A stretch of DNA of 64,000 bases from Endozoicomonas sp. NE40 (GTDB lineage Bacteria > Pseudomonadota > Gammaproteobacteria > Pseudomonadales > Endozoicomonadaceae), in the NCBI RefSeq assembly GCF_040549045.1, contig NZ_JBEWTB010000002.1, positions 2,828,001 through 2,892,000 on the forward strand. Reading direction: 5' to 3'. The position numbers and the translations under genes are program-made. Under the pieces are notes generated by a model. The model did not search any database, was not told the origin of the DNA, and worked only from the letters and a program-made list of their open reading frames with translations. Numbering within the stretch: position 1 is the stretch's first letter; each line of letters opens with the position of its first letter. This document shows positions 7,424 through 16,019 of the stretch, piece by piece.

Positions 7424-9763
7424 ATGGAGATCATCTTTCAGCGTATAGCAGAAGAGCTGAATGTTCGGACAGCGCAAGTGGTTAGTGCTGTTAATTTGCT
7501 GGACGATGGTGCGACCGTGCCGTTTGTCGCCCGTTATCGTAAAGAGGCTACCGGTGGTCTGGACGACACCCAGCTTCGGGTTCTGGAAGAAAGGCTGCGC
7601 TACCTGCGTGAGCTGGAAGACAGAAGAGCGACCATCCTCAACAGTATTCGCGAGCAGGACAAGCTGACTCCGGAACTGGAAAAAGACATTCTGGACGCAG
7701 ACACCAAAACGCGCCTTGAAGATCTCTACCTGCCTTACAAGCCGAAGCGCCGCACCAAAGGTCAGATTGCGGTTGAAGCCGGTCTGGAGCCTCTGGCAGA
7801 CAAACTGTTTGAACAGCCGGACACCGATCCGGAGACCGAAGCCGCTGGCTATGTAAGCGCCGACAAAGGTATTGCGGATACGAAGGCTGCCCTGGAAGGA
7901 GCCCGCTACATCCTGATGGAGCGCTTCAGTGAAAACGCTGAACTGCTGGGCAAACTGCGTAACATGCTGTGGGAAGAAGGCATTCTTTCCAGCCGTGGCA
8001 TTGAAGGCAAGGAAGAAGAAGGCGCCAAGTTCCGTGACTACTTTGAACACGACGAAGCGATTAAAAACGTTCCTTCCCATCGTATGCTGGCGATCCTGCG
8101 TGGTCGCAACGAAGGCGTTCTGCAATCCAGCCTGAAGCTGGCGAATGAACCGGAATCCCGTCTGGAAACCCATCCGTGTGAAGGTGTGGTCGCTGATTTC
8201 TACGACATCGTTCATCAGGGGCGTGCTGCCGACAAATGGCTGAAAGATGTTGTGCGCTGGACCTGGCGCATCAAGCTGCTGCCACAGCTGGAAACGGAAC
8301 TGATGGGGACTGTGCGTGAAAGTGCAGAGGAAGAAGCCATCAAGGTCTTTGCGAAAAACCTGAAAGATCTGCTGCTGGCAGCCCCTGCAGGTTTGCGCCC
8401 GACCCTGGGGCTGGACCCGGGTCTGCGTACAGGCACCAAAGTGGCTGTGGTTGACGGTACCGGCAAGCTGGTGGAACACACAACGATTTTTCCTCACGCC
8501 CCTCAGCGCCAGTGGAAAGAGGCTCTGGGTACGCTGGCAACCCTGTGCCTGACTCATGGCGTCGAGCTGGTGAGTATTGGTAACGGTACGGCTTCCCGCG
8601 AAACTGACCGTCTGGTGGCCGAACTGATGCGCGCCTATCCAAAACTGGGTCTGACCAAAATTGTTGTCAGCGAAGCGGGTGCCTCGGTTTACTCGGCTTC
8701 TGAACTGGCTGCCCGTGAATTCCCGGACCTGGACGTTTCCATTCGTGGTGCCGTATCCATCGCCCGTCGTCTGCAGGACCCACTGGCAGAACTGGTAAAG
8801 ATTGAGCCAAAAGCCATTGGTGTTGGTCAGTACCAGCACGATGTCAGCCAGACCCAGCTGTCACGCTCTCTGGAGGCGGTTGTTGAAGACTGTGTAAACG
8901 CCGTGGGTGTTGACGTGAACAGCGCTTCCAGCGCATTGCTGACCCGTGTATCCGGCCTGAACCGTACGCTGGCAGACAACATTGTTGCTTTCCGTGACCG
9001 CAACGGTGCGTTCAAAAGTCGTGAACAATTGAAAGACGTTGAACGTATGGGTGCCAAGACCTTCGAACAGGCGGCAGGCTTCTTGCGTATTATGAACGGT
9101 GACAACCCGCTGGACGCTTCTGCGGTTCACCCGGAAACCTATTCTGTGGTGGAAAAAATCGGTGGCAGGTTTGAACGTGATGTTCGCAGCCTGATTGGCG
9201 ACAGTGGTTTCCTGAAAGCCCTTGACCCGAAAGAGTATACCGATGAAGCCTTTGGTGTTCCGACGGTAACCGACATCATTGCAGAACTGGACAAGCCGGG
9301 CCGTGACCCACGCCCTGAGTTCAAGGCACCGGAATTTGACGACAGTGTTGTAAAAATCAGTGACCTGAAGCTGAATATGGAGCTGGAAGGTGTGGTGACG
9401 AACGTAACGAATTTTGGTGCGTTTGTTGATGTGGGCGTTCATCAGGATGGCCTGGTGCATATTTCTGCGCTGTCTGAAAACTTTGTCAAAGACCCGGCTG
9501 AAGTAGTTAAGGCGGGTGACATTGTTAAAGTGAAGGTCATGGAAGTCGACGTTTCCCGCAAGCGTATTGGCCTGTCCATGCGTATGAAGGACAAGGCGGA
9601 AGAGGTAGCTGAAGCCCGTCAGCAACCACGTCGTGAACGTTCTGCGGGTGGTGCCGGAAAACCACAGCAAAAGCAGCAGGCCCGGGGCGGTAATCGTCAG
9701 AAAGAAAAGGCAGCAGGTTCTTTTGCAGACTTGTTTGCTAATGCTAAAAAGCTTAGAAAGTAA
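7424..9763 (+). CDS. tex: RNA-binding transcription accessory protein Tex
   Basis: A cytoplasmic nucleic-acid-binding protein related to eukaryotic Spt6, needed for normal transcription and toxin expression in some pathogens. Its 779-aa length is typical. Order seen: N-terminal helical region, YqgF/RNase H-like domain from about residue 327 (LGLDPGLRTGTKVAVVD), helix-hairpin-helix elements (about 500-560, VERMGAKTFEQAAGFLRI), and a C-terminal S1 domain at about 650-725 (GVVTNVTNFGAFVDVGVHQDGLVHIS). The tail is basic and Gln-rich. A hairpin terminator follows. Codon use is ordinary for a highly conserved gene. Confidence 0.96.
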   Translation: MEIIFQRIAEELNVRTAQVVSAVNLLDDGATVPFVARYRKEATGGLDDTQLRVLEERLRYLRELEDRRATILNSIREQDKLTPELEKDILDADTKTRLEDLYLPYKPKRRTKGQIAVEAGLEPLADKLFEQPDTDPETEAAGYVSADKGIADTKAALEGARYILMERFSENAELLGKLRNMLWEEGILSSRGIEGKEEEGAKFRDYFEHDEAIKNVPSHRMLAILRGRNEGVLQSSLKLANEPESRLETHPCEGVVADFYDIVHQGRAADKWLKDVVRWTWRIKLLPQLETELMGTVRESAEEEAIKVFAKNLKDLLLAAPAGLRPTLGLDPGLRTGTKVAVVDGTGKLVEHTTIFPHAPQRQWKEALGTLATLCLTHGVELVSIGNGTASRETDRLVAELMRAYPKLGLTKIVVSEAGASVYSASELAAREFPDLDVSIRGAVSIARRLQDPLAELVKIEPKAIGVGQYQHDVSQTQLSRSLEAVVEDCVNAVGVDVNSASSALLTRVSGLNRTLADNIVAFRDRNGAFKSREQLKDVERMGAKTFEQAAGFLRIMNGDNPLDASAVHPETYSVVEKIGGRFERDVRSLIGDSGFLKALDPKEYTDEAFGVPTVTDIIAELDKPGRDPRPEFKAPEFDDSVVKISDLKLNMELEGVVTNVTNFGAFVDVGVHQDGLVHISALSENFVKDPAEVVKAGDIVKVKVMEVDVSRKRIGLSMRMKDKAEEVAEARQQPRRERSAGGAGKPQQKQQARGGNRQKEKAAGSFADLFANAKKLRK

Positions 9764-9813
9764 AACTTAGCAAAGTGATAAAAGCTGCGTAAATAAACGG
9801 ATGTGAGTCCTGC

Positions 9814-9846
9814 TATCTGAGCCTGTTTAAATAACGGGCTCAGATA
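9814..9846. terminator. Hairpin terminator between tex and convergent gene
   Basis: A 10-bp inverted repeat (arms 9814-9823 and 9837-9846, TATCTGAGCC and its complement) with a 13-base loop. It lies between tex and the end of the convergent gene at 9887; the T-tract is weak on both sides. Confidence 0.55.
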
Positions 9847-9886
9847 TTCCATTGAGAAATCTGTGGAAAACAAGGCGTTATCAGGA

Positions 9887-12028
9887 TTAACGGTTACTGA
9901 TATCGTAACTGATTAGATAAGGATCATACCGGGGCGACCCTGTGAGAAAAGCCATGGGGTTCGGAAGTAATGTGGCTGGCTCGCTGTCGTCTATTAATAA
10001 CCAGCCTTCTGGTATTTTCTCAAGCGTTACATAATGCCCGCTTCTCAGGTCGGTTCCCGTATGCAACAGAATACAGCAGGGAGAAGCGTCTACCTGTGTA
10101 ATCTCAGTCGTGTCCGGGTCTTCGACGGGAATAGAAACCGGTTGAAAAACCTGCTGTATCAATTTCTTACAGGCTTTGTGGTTTTTTTTCTGGGTATTAC
10201 CTTCCAGAAGTTGCAATTCAAGACGCACATTTAACCGGGTTAAAGGTCCAGAGAGTCTAAGTCGGTTGATTTTGCTGCTGGCATAGTAGCCGGGAGGTAA
10301 TCGTTCTCCTGATACTGCTGGACGAATGTCGTCCGATGCCCTCCATTCAACCTGGTTGTTTTTATCCGGTGGCATAGTGGCAAAATAATCGTTGATTGAC
10401 TGCTGTACAGAACCTTCTCTGCTGAGCTGCAAGTTAAGGAAGGGAGCTGACTCACCTGCTTGCAGACTTTTTTTAACAAACTCGATTCCATTCAGGATAG
10501 TACGAGACTCTGTATGAATCTGCAGTTTTGCCTGGGAAGGCAAAAGTGCAGTCAGTATTAACCAGATATCCATCAGGAACAGGCTGGCATCATTATGCTC
10601 CAGTAATTTCAGGGTTTGGGATTCTGGCGGTTGTTTAACGGATTTTTTTAATCTTGCGGTTTTAAACTGAATACTGTGCCTAAAGCCTTCACTTTCTCTA
10701 CAGGCCGTAATCAGATGTTGCAGGGCTTCAGTCACCTGATAGTGCGCTCCCTCACTGCCCTTCTCAAACTGCTTTATCTGATCAATGAGTTTTGACAGAG
10801 GCGTCAGTACCTCTGGGTAACCAGTACGTAAGCTGATATCCCTGCTATGAAAACCAGCCAGTGCCTCAAGTTCCTCTGTTGCCAGAGTAGCATTCAAGAA
10901 GTGAATGACGGCGTTAACAAAACAGCAGTTTTTATGAGGGTTGGTTAAGATTGCCCGTGAACTTTTGAGGGAACTCACGGATTTTTGGCGTGGCGATTTG
11001 GCGGGCTTCTTACCAGATTCTGAAACAATGGACAGTGGTGATGATATAGATAGCGAGGATGTTTCGGAACTATAGCCTGTATCGGTTGAGGAACTGAGGG
11101 CTGGAGAAAGAGGTGAGCTGGAGTGTGTTGTTATTTTTTCAGTCGCAGAATCGTCAAATTCAAGGGATATCTGTTTTTTATTTAGCATGATCCGTCTGTA
11201 TCTGACTTTGTTCAGAAGGGCAAGCAGGTCATTTTGCTTTGAAAGAGACGTTTTTTCCAGGGTCTGCGGATCCAGATATTTACCGGCAGCTGTGGCGGGA
11301 CCGTAATTAGAAATTTCCCAAAGCTCTCTGGCTGAAATAGGTTTATTGAAAGTGGAGCTCATAGTGGCCGCCCAGTTTTCAAACTCGGTGCGATACGTTG
11401 TCGGCTGTCCTCTCGCTACTTGTTTACGGACGACATGTTTCGGTGGCCAGACTGGAATGTCGGTTTGTTTTTTGTCGTTACCGTTTGATGATTTCATGCG
11501 TTTTGCAGGAGGGGGGAATAGAGGCTGAGGAGGAGTGTATAGAGACTGAGAAGGGGGCGTAAAAGGGATGCTGTATGGAATTACTGATCCCATTTGATCA
11601 AAAAAACGGGGCTTTATTTTATAGTCAGGCAGGTCGGGCAGACTTTTCAGAAGTTCATCCTCGTAGTCTTCATCATCAATGGATAGGGAAACGGGTTGCT
11701 GGGTGTTTTTTGAGGATGGTTTCGGGCTGAGTGTCGCAGAGTACCCGCTATCAACTGGCTGATGTGCTTCCAGACGTTCAGTGACCCACGCGCTGTCACA
11801 TTGCAACCAGTTTGTGGCTGAATCTGTTCTTGCCACCTTTCTTGCAGGCAGCTCTTTGTTACTGGCGAGTCGTTTGCTTCCCGCTTCAGGCAGTTGCGAC
11901 TCCAGTCCTGGCAGGGCATGAGTGCCTGTCCGGGTCTTTTCGGTATCCGTATCCTGACTGGAGTCTTTGTCCAGAGGTGTGGGGTTGGATAGAGGATTCG
12001 CTGCTGAACCAGGTCCTTCCGGTCTCAT
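9887..12028 (-). CDS. Candidate USP-type (peptidase C19-like) deubiquitinase with disordered N-terminus
   Basis: A 713-aa protein from the ATG at 12026-12028 (the frame continues to a TTG at 12070). Residues 1-360 are low-complexity: Ser, Pro and charged residues, with KRMKSS-type basic patches. The C-terminal half has the landmarks of ubiquitin-specific proteases: a Cys box NCCFVNAVIHFLNATL with the predicted nucleophile Cys369; HNDASLFLMDIWLIL where USPs have the QDAQEF block; SVQQSINDYF resembling the USP segment before the fingers; and a His box SGHYVTLEKIPEGWLLIDDSE with predicted His665 and Asp680/681, the usual 16-17 residue spacing. Bacteria lack ubiquitin, so if active it would act on host ubiquitin. 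An insertion sequence lies 70 bp upstream of its ATG. Fold assignment is by motif only. Confidence 0.72.
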   Translation of the reverse strand: MRPEGPGSAANPLSNPTPLDKDSSQDTDTEKTRTGTHALPGLESQLPEAGSKRLASNKELPARKVARTDSATNWLQCDSAWVTERLEAHQPVDSGYSATLSPKPSSKNTQQPVSLSIDDEDYEDELLKSLPDLPDYKIKPRFFDQMGSVIPYSIPFTPPSQSLYTPPQPLFPPPAKRMKSSNGNDKKQTDIPVWPPKHVVRKQVARGQPTTYRTEFENWAATMSSTFNKPISARELWEISNYGPATAAGKYLDPQTLEKTSLSKQNDLLALLNKVRYRRIMLNKKQISLEFDDSATEKITTHSSSPLSPALSSSTDTGYSSETSSLSISSPLSIVSESGKKPAKSPRQKSVSSLKSSRAILTNPHKNCCFVNAVIHFLNATLATEELEALAGFHSRDISLRTGYPEVLTPLSKLIDQIKQFEKGSEGAHYQVTEALQHLITACRESEGFRHSIQFKTARLKKSVKQPPESQTLKLLEHNDASLFLMDIWLILTALLPSQAKLQIHTESRTILNGIEFVKKSLQAGESAPFLNLQLSREGSVQQSINDYFATMPPDKNNQVEWRASDDIRPAVSGERLPPGYYASSKINRLRLSGPLTRLNVRLELQLLEGNTQKKNHKACKKLIQQVFQPVSIPVEDPDTTEITQVDASPCCILLHTGTDLRSGHYVTLEKIPEGWLLIDDSEPATLLPNPMAFLTGSPRYDPYLISYDISNR

Positions 12029-12088
12029 TATTGGCTCTTTTAAATCTGGACTCTTAAGAGCTATCGGCAATAGGTCGGCTGATTTTTG

Positions 12089-12097
12089 TTTTCACAG
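12089..12097. repeat. Left 9-bp target-site duplication of the IS
   Basis: TTTTCACAG immediately left of the inverted repeat, matched by an identical TTTTCACAG at 13510-13518 on the right. This is the signature of a single clean transposition. Confidence 0.9.
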
Positions 12098-12174
12098 GGG
12101 TGCAATTAAAAGTGTTCCCCGGTCAGCAATTTCCCAGAACTTGGCCATAATGCTAAGAGTTCATTTTTCACCCG

Positions 12175-12450
12175 ATGCGTTCCATGTCTACTTCCAAAAC
12201 CCTTGCGGAAAAACTTGCTGCCCATCCAGAGCTTGAAAAAAGAGTATCTGAATTGATCAGTCTGGTAGAAGCCAAGTCCGGTCATCTTGACCGGGCTGAT
12301 GAAGCAGAGGAAGCTGTCATTGAAAACCTTAAAGAACTGGGGAATGAGCTTCTGACGGACTGGGGAGCCCATAAAGAGAAGCAAAAGTTTGAAGAGGCCC
12401 ACGATCTTCACTCTGAATCAAATACTAAAAAAAAGACCTCCACTGGATGA
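12175..12450 (+). CDS. ISKra4-like orfA (transposase N-terminal part)
   Basis: A 91-aa helical, acidic protein (KLAAHPELEKRVSELISLVE, then DEAEEAVIENLKELGNELLTDW) that corresponds to the N-terminal domain seen in longer ISKra4-type transposases. A second ATG at 12184 is an alternative start. Its stop codon overlaps the orfB start as ATGA, and an A AAA AAG heptamer at 12429-12435 lies in the frame needed to fuse it to orfB by a -1 slip. Confidence 0.8.
   Translation: MRSMSTSKTLAEKLAAHPELEKRVSELISLVEAKSGHLDRADEAEEAVIENLKELGNELLTDWGAHKEKQKFEEAHDLHSESNTKKKTSTG
12429..12435 (+). promoter_or_regulatory. Candidate programmed -1 ribosomal frameshift site
   Basis: The heptamer A AAA AAG, in register with orfA codons (AAA at 12430, AAG at 12433). 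The same heptamer drives -1 shifting in E. coli dnaX and several IS elements. After slipping, the ribosome reads AAA AAA GAC CTC CAC TGG ATG directly into orfB with no stop. The alternative is translational coupling at the ATGA overlap. Confidence 0.65.
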
Positions 12451-13490
12451 CCACTTACGGCAAAGTTCGTCTCTGTGAGCGATGCTTGACCGTTGCAGGG
12501 CATCGTATACGCCCTTTTTCCGAGAATGCCCATATCCACTGTCGTGACTACTCTTTACCGTTACAACGGCGATTGGTGGATTTTGCATCAGACAGTTCTT
12601 TTGCAACAGCTTCACAGAAAATGGAAGAGCATTATGGCGTTATCGTACCTGAGTCATCAGTACGAGCCATTACCCTGGGTCACGCCCGCTGCATGAGTGA
12701 GCAATCTAAAGCTTCCCTGAAAAATTGTCAGGAATGTGTAGGAGAAGGCAAGCAGCTGATTGGTGAAATGGACGGCAGCATGATTCCAGTGGTTCTTTTT
12801 GATGAAGAAGCTGAAGGCGACAAGCGCAAGGCCAGAAAAGTTGACTGGCAAGAGGCCAAGCTTTGCTTGGTTTATGAACAAGGAAGTTGCGATAAGCGAC
12901 ATCGTGTAGTTATGGGAGAGCCCGGTGAAGCAGGCGATCAGTGGTTGAGTTGCGCTATTGAGCAAGGTTTGAATCGGCAGTCATCTATTCATTGTGTAAG
13001 TGATGGGGCTAAGTGGATTGCCAGCCAGGCAGACCGCGTATTCGCATCTCAGGGAAGTTTTCTGGTGGATTACTATCACCTTTGTGAGTACATCGCAGAT
13101 GCTGCTAAAGAGTGCATTGGAAAAGATGAAAAAGCCCGTAAAAAATGGACTGATGAACAAAAAACAAGAATGAAAGCAGGTGAGTCAGAGAGAGTTCTGG
13201 CAGAGCTTGAGCCTTATCGTAACGGTAAGGTTGGAAAGGAAGCCAACAAATCGGAAGAGTGTCATCGCTATATCAGGAATCGTCCCGGACAATTTGATTA
13301 TCAGGCGGCAGAAGCTGCCAATTTGCCTATCGGTTCAGGTGAAATAGAGAGCTCCAATCGTTCTGTTGTTCAAACCCGGTTGAAACTTCCCGGAGCATGG
13401 TGGAAACCAGAGCATGCTCACGATATGTTGAACCTTAGAACTTTAAGGGCTAATGGTGACTGGAATAAGTACTGGAAAGCCACTGGATAG
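12447..13490 (+). CDS. ISKra4-family transposase (orfB)
   Basis: A 347-aa catalytic part of a DDE transposase. It begins with a CxxC zinc-like segment (LCERCLTVAGHRIRPF), carries candidate acidic residues in GEMDGSMIP (about 110) and CVSDGAKWI (about 185), and ends with the family hallmark GSGEIESSNRSVVQTRLKLPGAWW (about 295-318), whose Glu is the likely third acidic residue. The stop codon lies at the first bases of the right inverted repeat. Translation is either from the ATG overlapping the orfA stop or as an orfA-orfB fusion. Confidence 0.92.
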   Translation: MTTYGKVRLCERCLTVAGHRIRPFSENAHIHCRDYSLPLQRRLVDFASDSSFATASQKMEEHYGVIVPESSVRAITLGHARCMSEQSKASLKNCQECVGEGKQLIGEMDGSMIPVVLFDEEAEGDKRKARKVDWQEAKLCLVYEQGSCDKRHRVVMGEPGEAGDQWLSCAIEQGLNRQSSIHCVSDGAKWIASQADRVFASQGSFLVDYYHLCEYIADAAKECIGKDEKARKKWTDEQKTRMKAGESERVLAELEPYRNGKVGKEANKSEECHRYIRNRPGQFDYQAAEAANLPIGSGEIESSNRSVVQTRLKLPGAWWKPEHAHDMLNLRTLRANGDWNKYWKATG

Positions 13491-13509
13491 AACACTTTTA
13501 ATTGCACCC

Positions 13510-13518
13510 TTTTCACAG
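13510..13518. repeat. Right 9-bp target-site duplication of the IS
   Basis: TTTTCACAG, identical to 12089-12097, directly after the right inverted repeat. Confidence 0.9.
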
Positions 13519-13605
13519 TGAACACTGGATAAGAGAGTATGGCAGGGGTATGATCCCCACATTTTGCGAAATGTTTCTAAAATAATTATTCCAGTTTCAT
13601 TACCC

Positions 13606-14016
13606 ATGATCAGTATTGTGTACCATGGTCGCCCCTGTAAACAGCGCTTCTCATTACTTCAGGTCATCAGAAGCTCTTTGTGCTGCCTGTTTGCCTGGGG
13701 ATGGGTTACCGGTAGCGCAGTGGCTGATCCGATTTATCATCTGTCCGGGCAGGTGTCTTCTGATCGGGCTGACCAGACAGAAGACAATGCAGAGCCGGAC
13801 TATGGTGTGCCGATTTTAAGGATTGATGATTCCCGCTGGTTTGACATTACCATCGACCTGCCCGACCACCCGGAAACCGCCCAGGAGGTAGAAGAGCAGA
13901 GAAACCGCAATGCTCAATCCCGTAAATCGGGCAAACCTGAAACTCCAACCTTTTTCCCTGATGCCAACGACATAACCGAAGGCATTCGCCTTCGTTTTCA
14001 TTACCGGTTCAACTGA
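13606..14016 (+). CDS. Putative exported hypothetical protein
   Basis: A 136-aa protein from the ATG at 13606 (the frame opens at a TTG, 13564). Residues about 22-42 form a hydrophobic stretch (LLQVIRSSLCCLFAWGWVTGSAVA) ending in ADPIYH, which looks like a signal peptide preceded by a basic segment. The mature part is polar and acidic, with ILRIDDSRWFDITIDLPDHP, an EQRNRNAQSRKSGK stretch and a C-terminal IRLRFHYRFN that could be a beta-strand. Family unknown. Its upstream region was interrupted by the ISKra4-like element, whose right end is about 90 bases away. Confidence 0.55.
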   Translation: MISIVYHGRPCKQRFSLLQVIRSSLCCLFAWGWVTGSAVADPIYHLSGQVSSDRADQTEDNAEPDYGVPILRIDDSRWFDITIDLPDHPETAQEVEEQRNRNAQSRKSGKPETPTFFPDANDITEGIRLRFHYRFN

Positions 14017-14324
14017 TTTCTTCCCCTGTGTCTTGAAAACACAATAATCGATACCATTTATCAGTGAATGACTCTTTGAAGTGCATGCTTCATCGTGTTT
14101 TCACAGACTGCTGGCTCATTCCTGCAGGTGCATATTAAGCGTGAACGCTATATAGTCCGCCTGGTAGCATAAGTACTTTCATTGAGAACCTAAGTCGTGT
14201 TGCTGCTGTTTCCGGCTCAGGCTGTTTCGCTCACGATACGCTGGAGTTTCCGGAGTCATTGCAATCGCAGCAGGACAGTCTTAAGTCCGACAGGCTCCCG
14301 GTATAAACAGAATTGGAACTGATC
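14017..14324. other. Intergenic region before gshA
   Basis: About 308 bases without a gene. I see no convincing terminator or promoter; a third copy of the IS target word TTTTCACAG occurs at 14098-14106, probably by chance. Confidence 0.4.
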
Positions 14325-15902
14325 TTGACTACTCTTTACGAGCGTCGCCTGAAGCTTTTGCAGCGACCTGAACATCACAAGTTATTCAGCGGTATACGAC
14401 ATGGGATTGAGAGAGAAGGTCTGCGGGTCAGTCCGGATGCCCGACTGGCGCAAACGTCGCATCCGGAGGCTCTGGGCAGGACTCTGACCCACCCCTATAT
14501 CACCACCGATTACTCAGAAGCGCTGCTGGAATTTATCACACCGGTCCATAACCGGATTGATGATACTCTGGACTTCCTGAATGAGCTGCATATATTCACC
14601 AGCAAAGTGATGGATAGTGAACTTTTATGGGCAGGGAGCATGCCATCCATTCTGGAAGGTGAGGCTCGCATTCCTATTGCCCGCTATGGTCATTCCAATC
14701 CGGGCATCATGAAGTCGGTTTACCGGGAAGGGCTTGCACATCGCTACGGCAAGGCAATGCAGACTATAGCCGGTTTGCATTACAACTTTTCCCTGCCTGC
14801 TGAGTTCTGGCACCTTCTTGGTCGGGAAGAATCTGGCAATGGCAGTGAACAGGCTTTTCAGTCTGGATTTTATCTGGGGCTGATCCGCAACTTCCGCCGT
14901 TATTCCTGGCTGCTGATGTATCTGTTCGGTGCCTCGCCTGCTGTCAGCAAAAGTTTTTTTGCTGAGTCAAAGGAGGCTCACAGTCTTCAGAGTCTTGATG
15001 AGGACTCTTTCTTTCTTCCCTACGCCACCTCTTTGCGTATGAGCGACATGGGTTATACCAATAATGCCCAGTCATCGCTGAACATCTGTTACAACACAGT
15101 GGAAGAGTACGTTGCGAGCCTGTCAGAGGCCATCAGGACACCGTATCCGCCTTATGAGGAAATAGGTGTTAAGCAGGGAGACAAGTATTTGCAGTTAAAC
15201 GCTAACCTGCTGCAAATAGAAAACGAGTACTACAGTAATATCCGACCCAAGCGCATTGCCCGTCGTGGCGAAAAGCCTCTGACAGCGCTGGGCAGCAGAG
15301 GTATTGAATATATCGAAGTGCGATGTCTGGATATCAACCCGTTTGAGCCGCTGGGGATTTCCTCAGCCGATGCGCATTTTCTGGATGTTTTTCTCGTTTA
15401 CAGTGGCTTAAAAGATAGCCCGGCTACGACCACAGACCAGGAGTGCCGTCGTACCACTGAGAACTTCCGCAAAACCGTTGAAGAAGGTCGCCGTCCGGGT
15501 TTGATGCTGGAGTCTGAACATGGGGAGATGTCTCTGCAGAGTTGGGGGCTGGCGTTGCTGGAAGAGATGCTTCCTGTTGCTCAAATGCTGGATAAAGCCA
15601 ATGAAACCAGCGGCTTTACTGACAGCATAAGGCAGCAGCAGGACAAGCTTAACAATGTAAATCTGACGCCATCAGCTAAGCTGATGGATGCTCTGCAAAA
15701 GGATTCGCAAAGCTATACGGATGCCATCCTGAATCTTTCCAGGCTCCATCAGGCACATTTCATGAACAATGAAATAAGCCAGGAGAGGCAGAAGTATTTC
15801 GAATTGCTGGCTGAGGAGTCCGTCGAGAATCAGAGGCAGCTGGAAGCGGCTGATATCCTGAACTTTGATGAGTTTCTGAAGCAGTACCACGAGTCCGATT
15901 AA
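14325..15902 (+). CDS. gshA: Glutamate-cysteine ligase
   Basis: Joins glutamate and cysteine in the ATP-dependent first step of glutathione synthesis, in the cytosol. Features of the proteobacterial type are clear: GIRHGIEREGLRV near the N-terminus, DYSEALLEFITP, HYNFSLPAEFW (about 160) and GIEYIEVRCLDINPFEPLGI (about 330-350). I chose the TTG at 14325 because it gives the family-like start TTLYERRLKLL and has GGAA eight bases upstream; another TTG at 14313 is in frame. About 525 aa is normal. It is followed 118 bases later by dsbB, so thiol metabolism and disulfide formation lie together. Confidence 0.95.
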   Translation: MTTLYERRLKLLQRPEHHKLFSGIRHGIEREGLRVSPDARLAQTSHPEALGRTLTHPYITTDYSEALLEFITPVHNRIDDTLDFLNELHIFTSKVMDSELLWAGSMPSILEGEARIPIARYGHSNPGIMKSVYREGLAHRYGKAMQTIAGLHYNFSLPAEFWHLLGREESGNGSEQAFQSGFYLGLIRNFRRYSWLLMYLFGASPAVSKSFFAESKEAHSLQSLDEDSFFLPYATSLRMSDMGYTNNAQSSLNICYNTVEEYVASLSEAIRTPYPPYEEIGVKQGDKYLQLNANLLQIENEYYSNIRPKRIARRGEKPLTALGSRGIEYIEVRCLDINPFEPLGISSADAHFLDVFLVYSGLKDSPATTTDQECRRTTENFRKTVEEGRRPGLMLESEHGEMSLQSWGLALLEEMLPVAQMLDKANETSGFTDSIRQQQDKLNNVNLTPSAKLMDALQKDSQSYTDAILNLSRLHQAHFMNNEISQERQKYFELLAEESVENQRQLEAADILNFDEFLKQYHESD

Positions 15903-16019
15903 GACTTTCATTATTGAATGGCAGGGCTCTTGTAACGTTTGTAAATAATGAAGTTAAGGTCGGATTATGAACACCTGATCCGGCTTTACTAACAAAACAG
16001 CAACGCAGGCCCAACAATA

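Larger units (their letters stand above)
12098..13509 (+). mobile_element. Complete ISKra4-like insertion sequence, 1412 bp
   Basis: Bounded by perfect 20-bp terminal inverted repeats (12098-12117 and 13490-13509, starting GGGTGCAATT) and flanked by 9-bp direct repeats. It holds two overlapping reading frames, a small orfA and a transposase-type orfB, with a slippery A8 run between them. The orfB C-terminus (LPIGSGEIESSNRSVVQTRLKLPGAWW) is typical of ISKra4-family transposases. All parts are intact, so it may be recently active. It inserted between the deubiquitinase-like gene and the gene at 13606, in the presumed promoter region of either. Confidence 0.93.

Noticed and set aside
7373..8839. 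488-codon minus-strand open frame
   Set aside because: Antisense to the clear tex gene; no domain, composition of a shadow.
8861..9670. 269-codon minus-strand open frame
   Set aside because: Antisense to tex.
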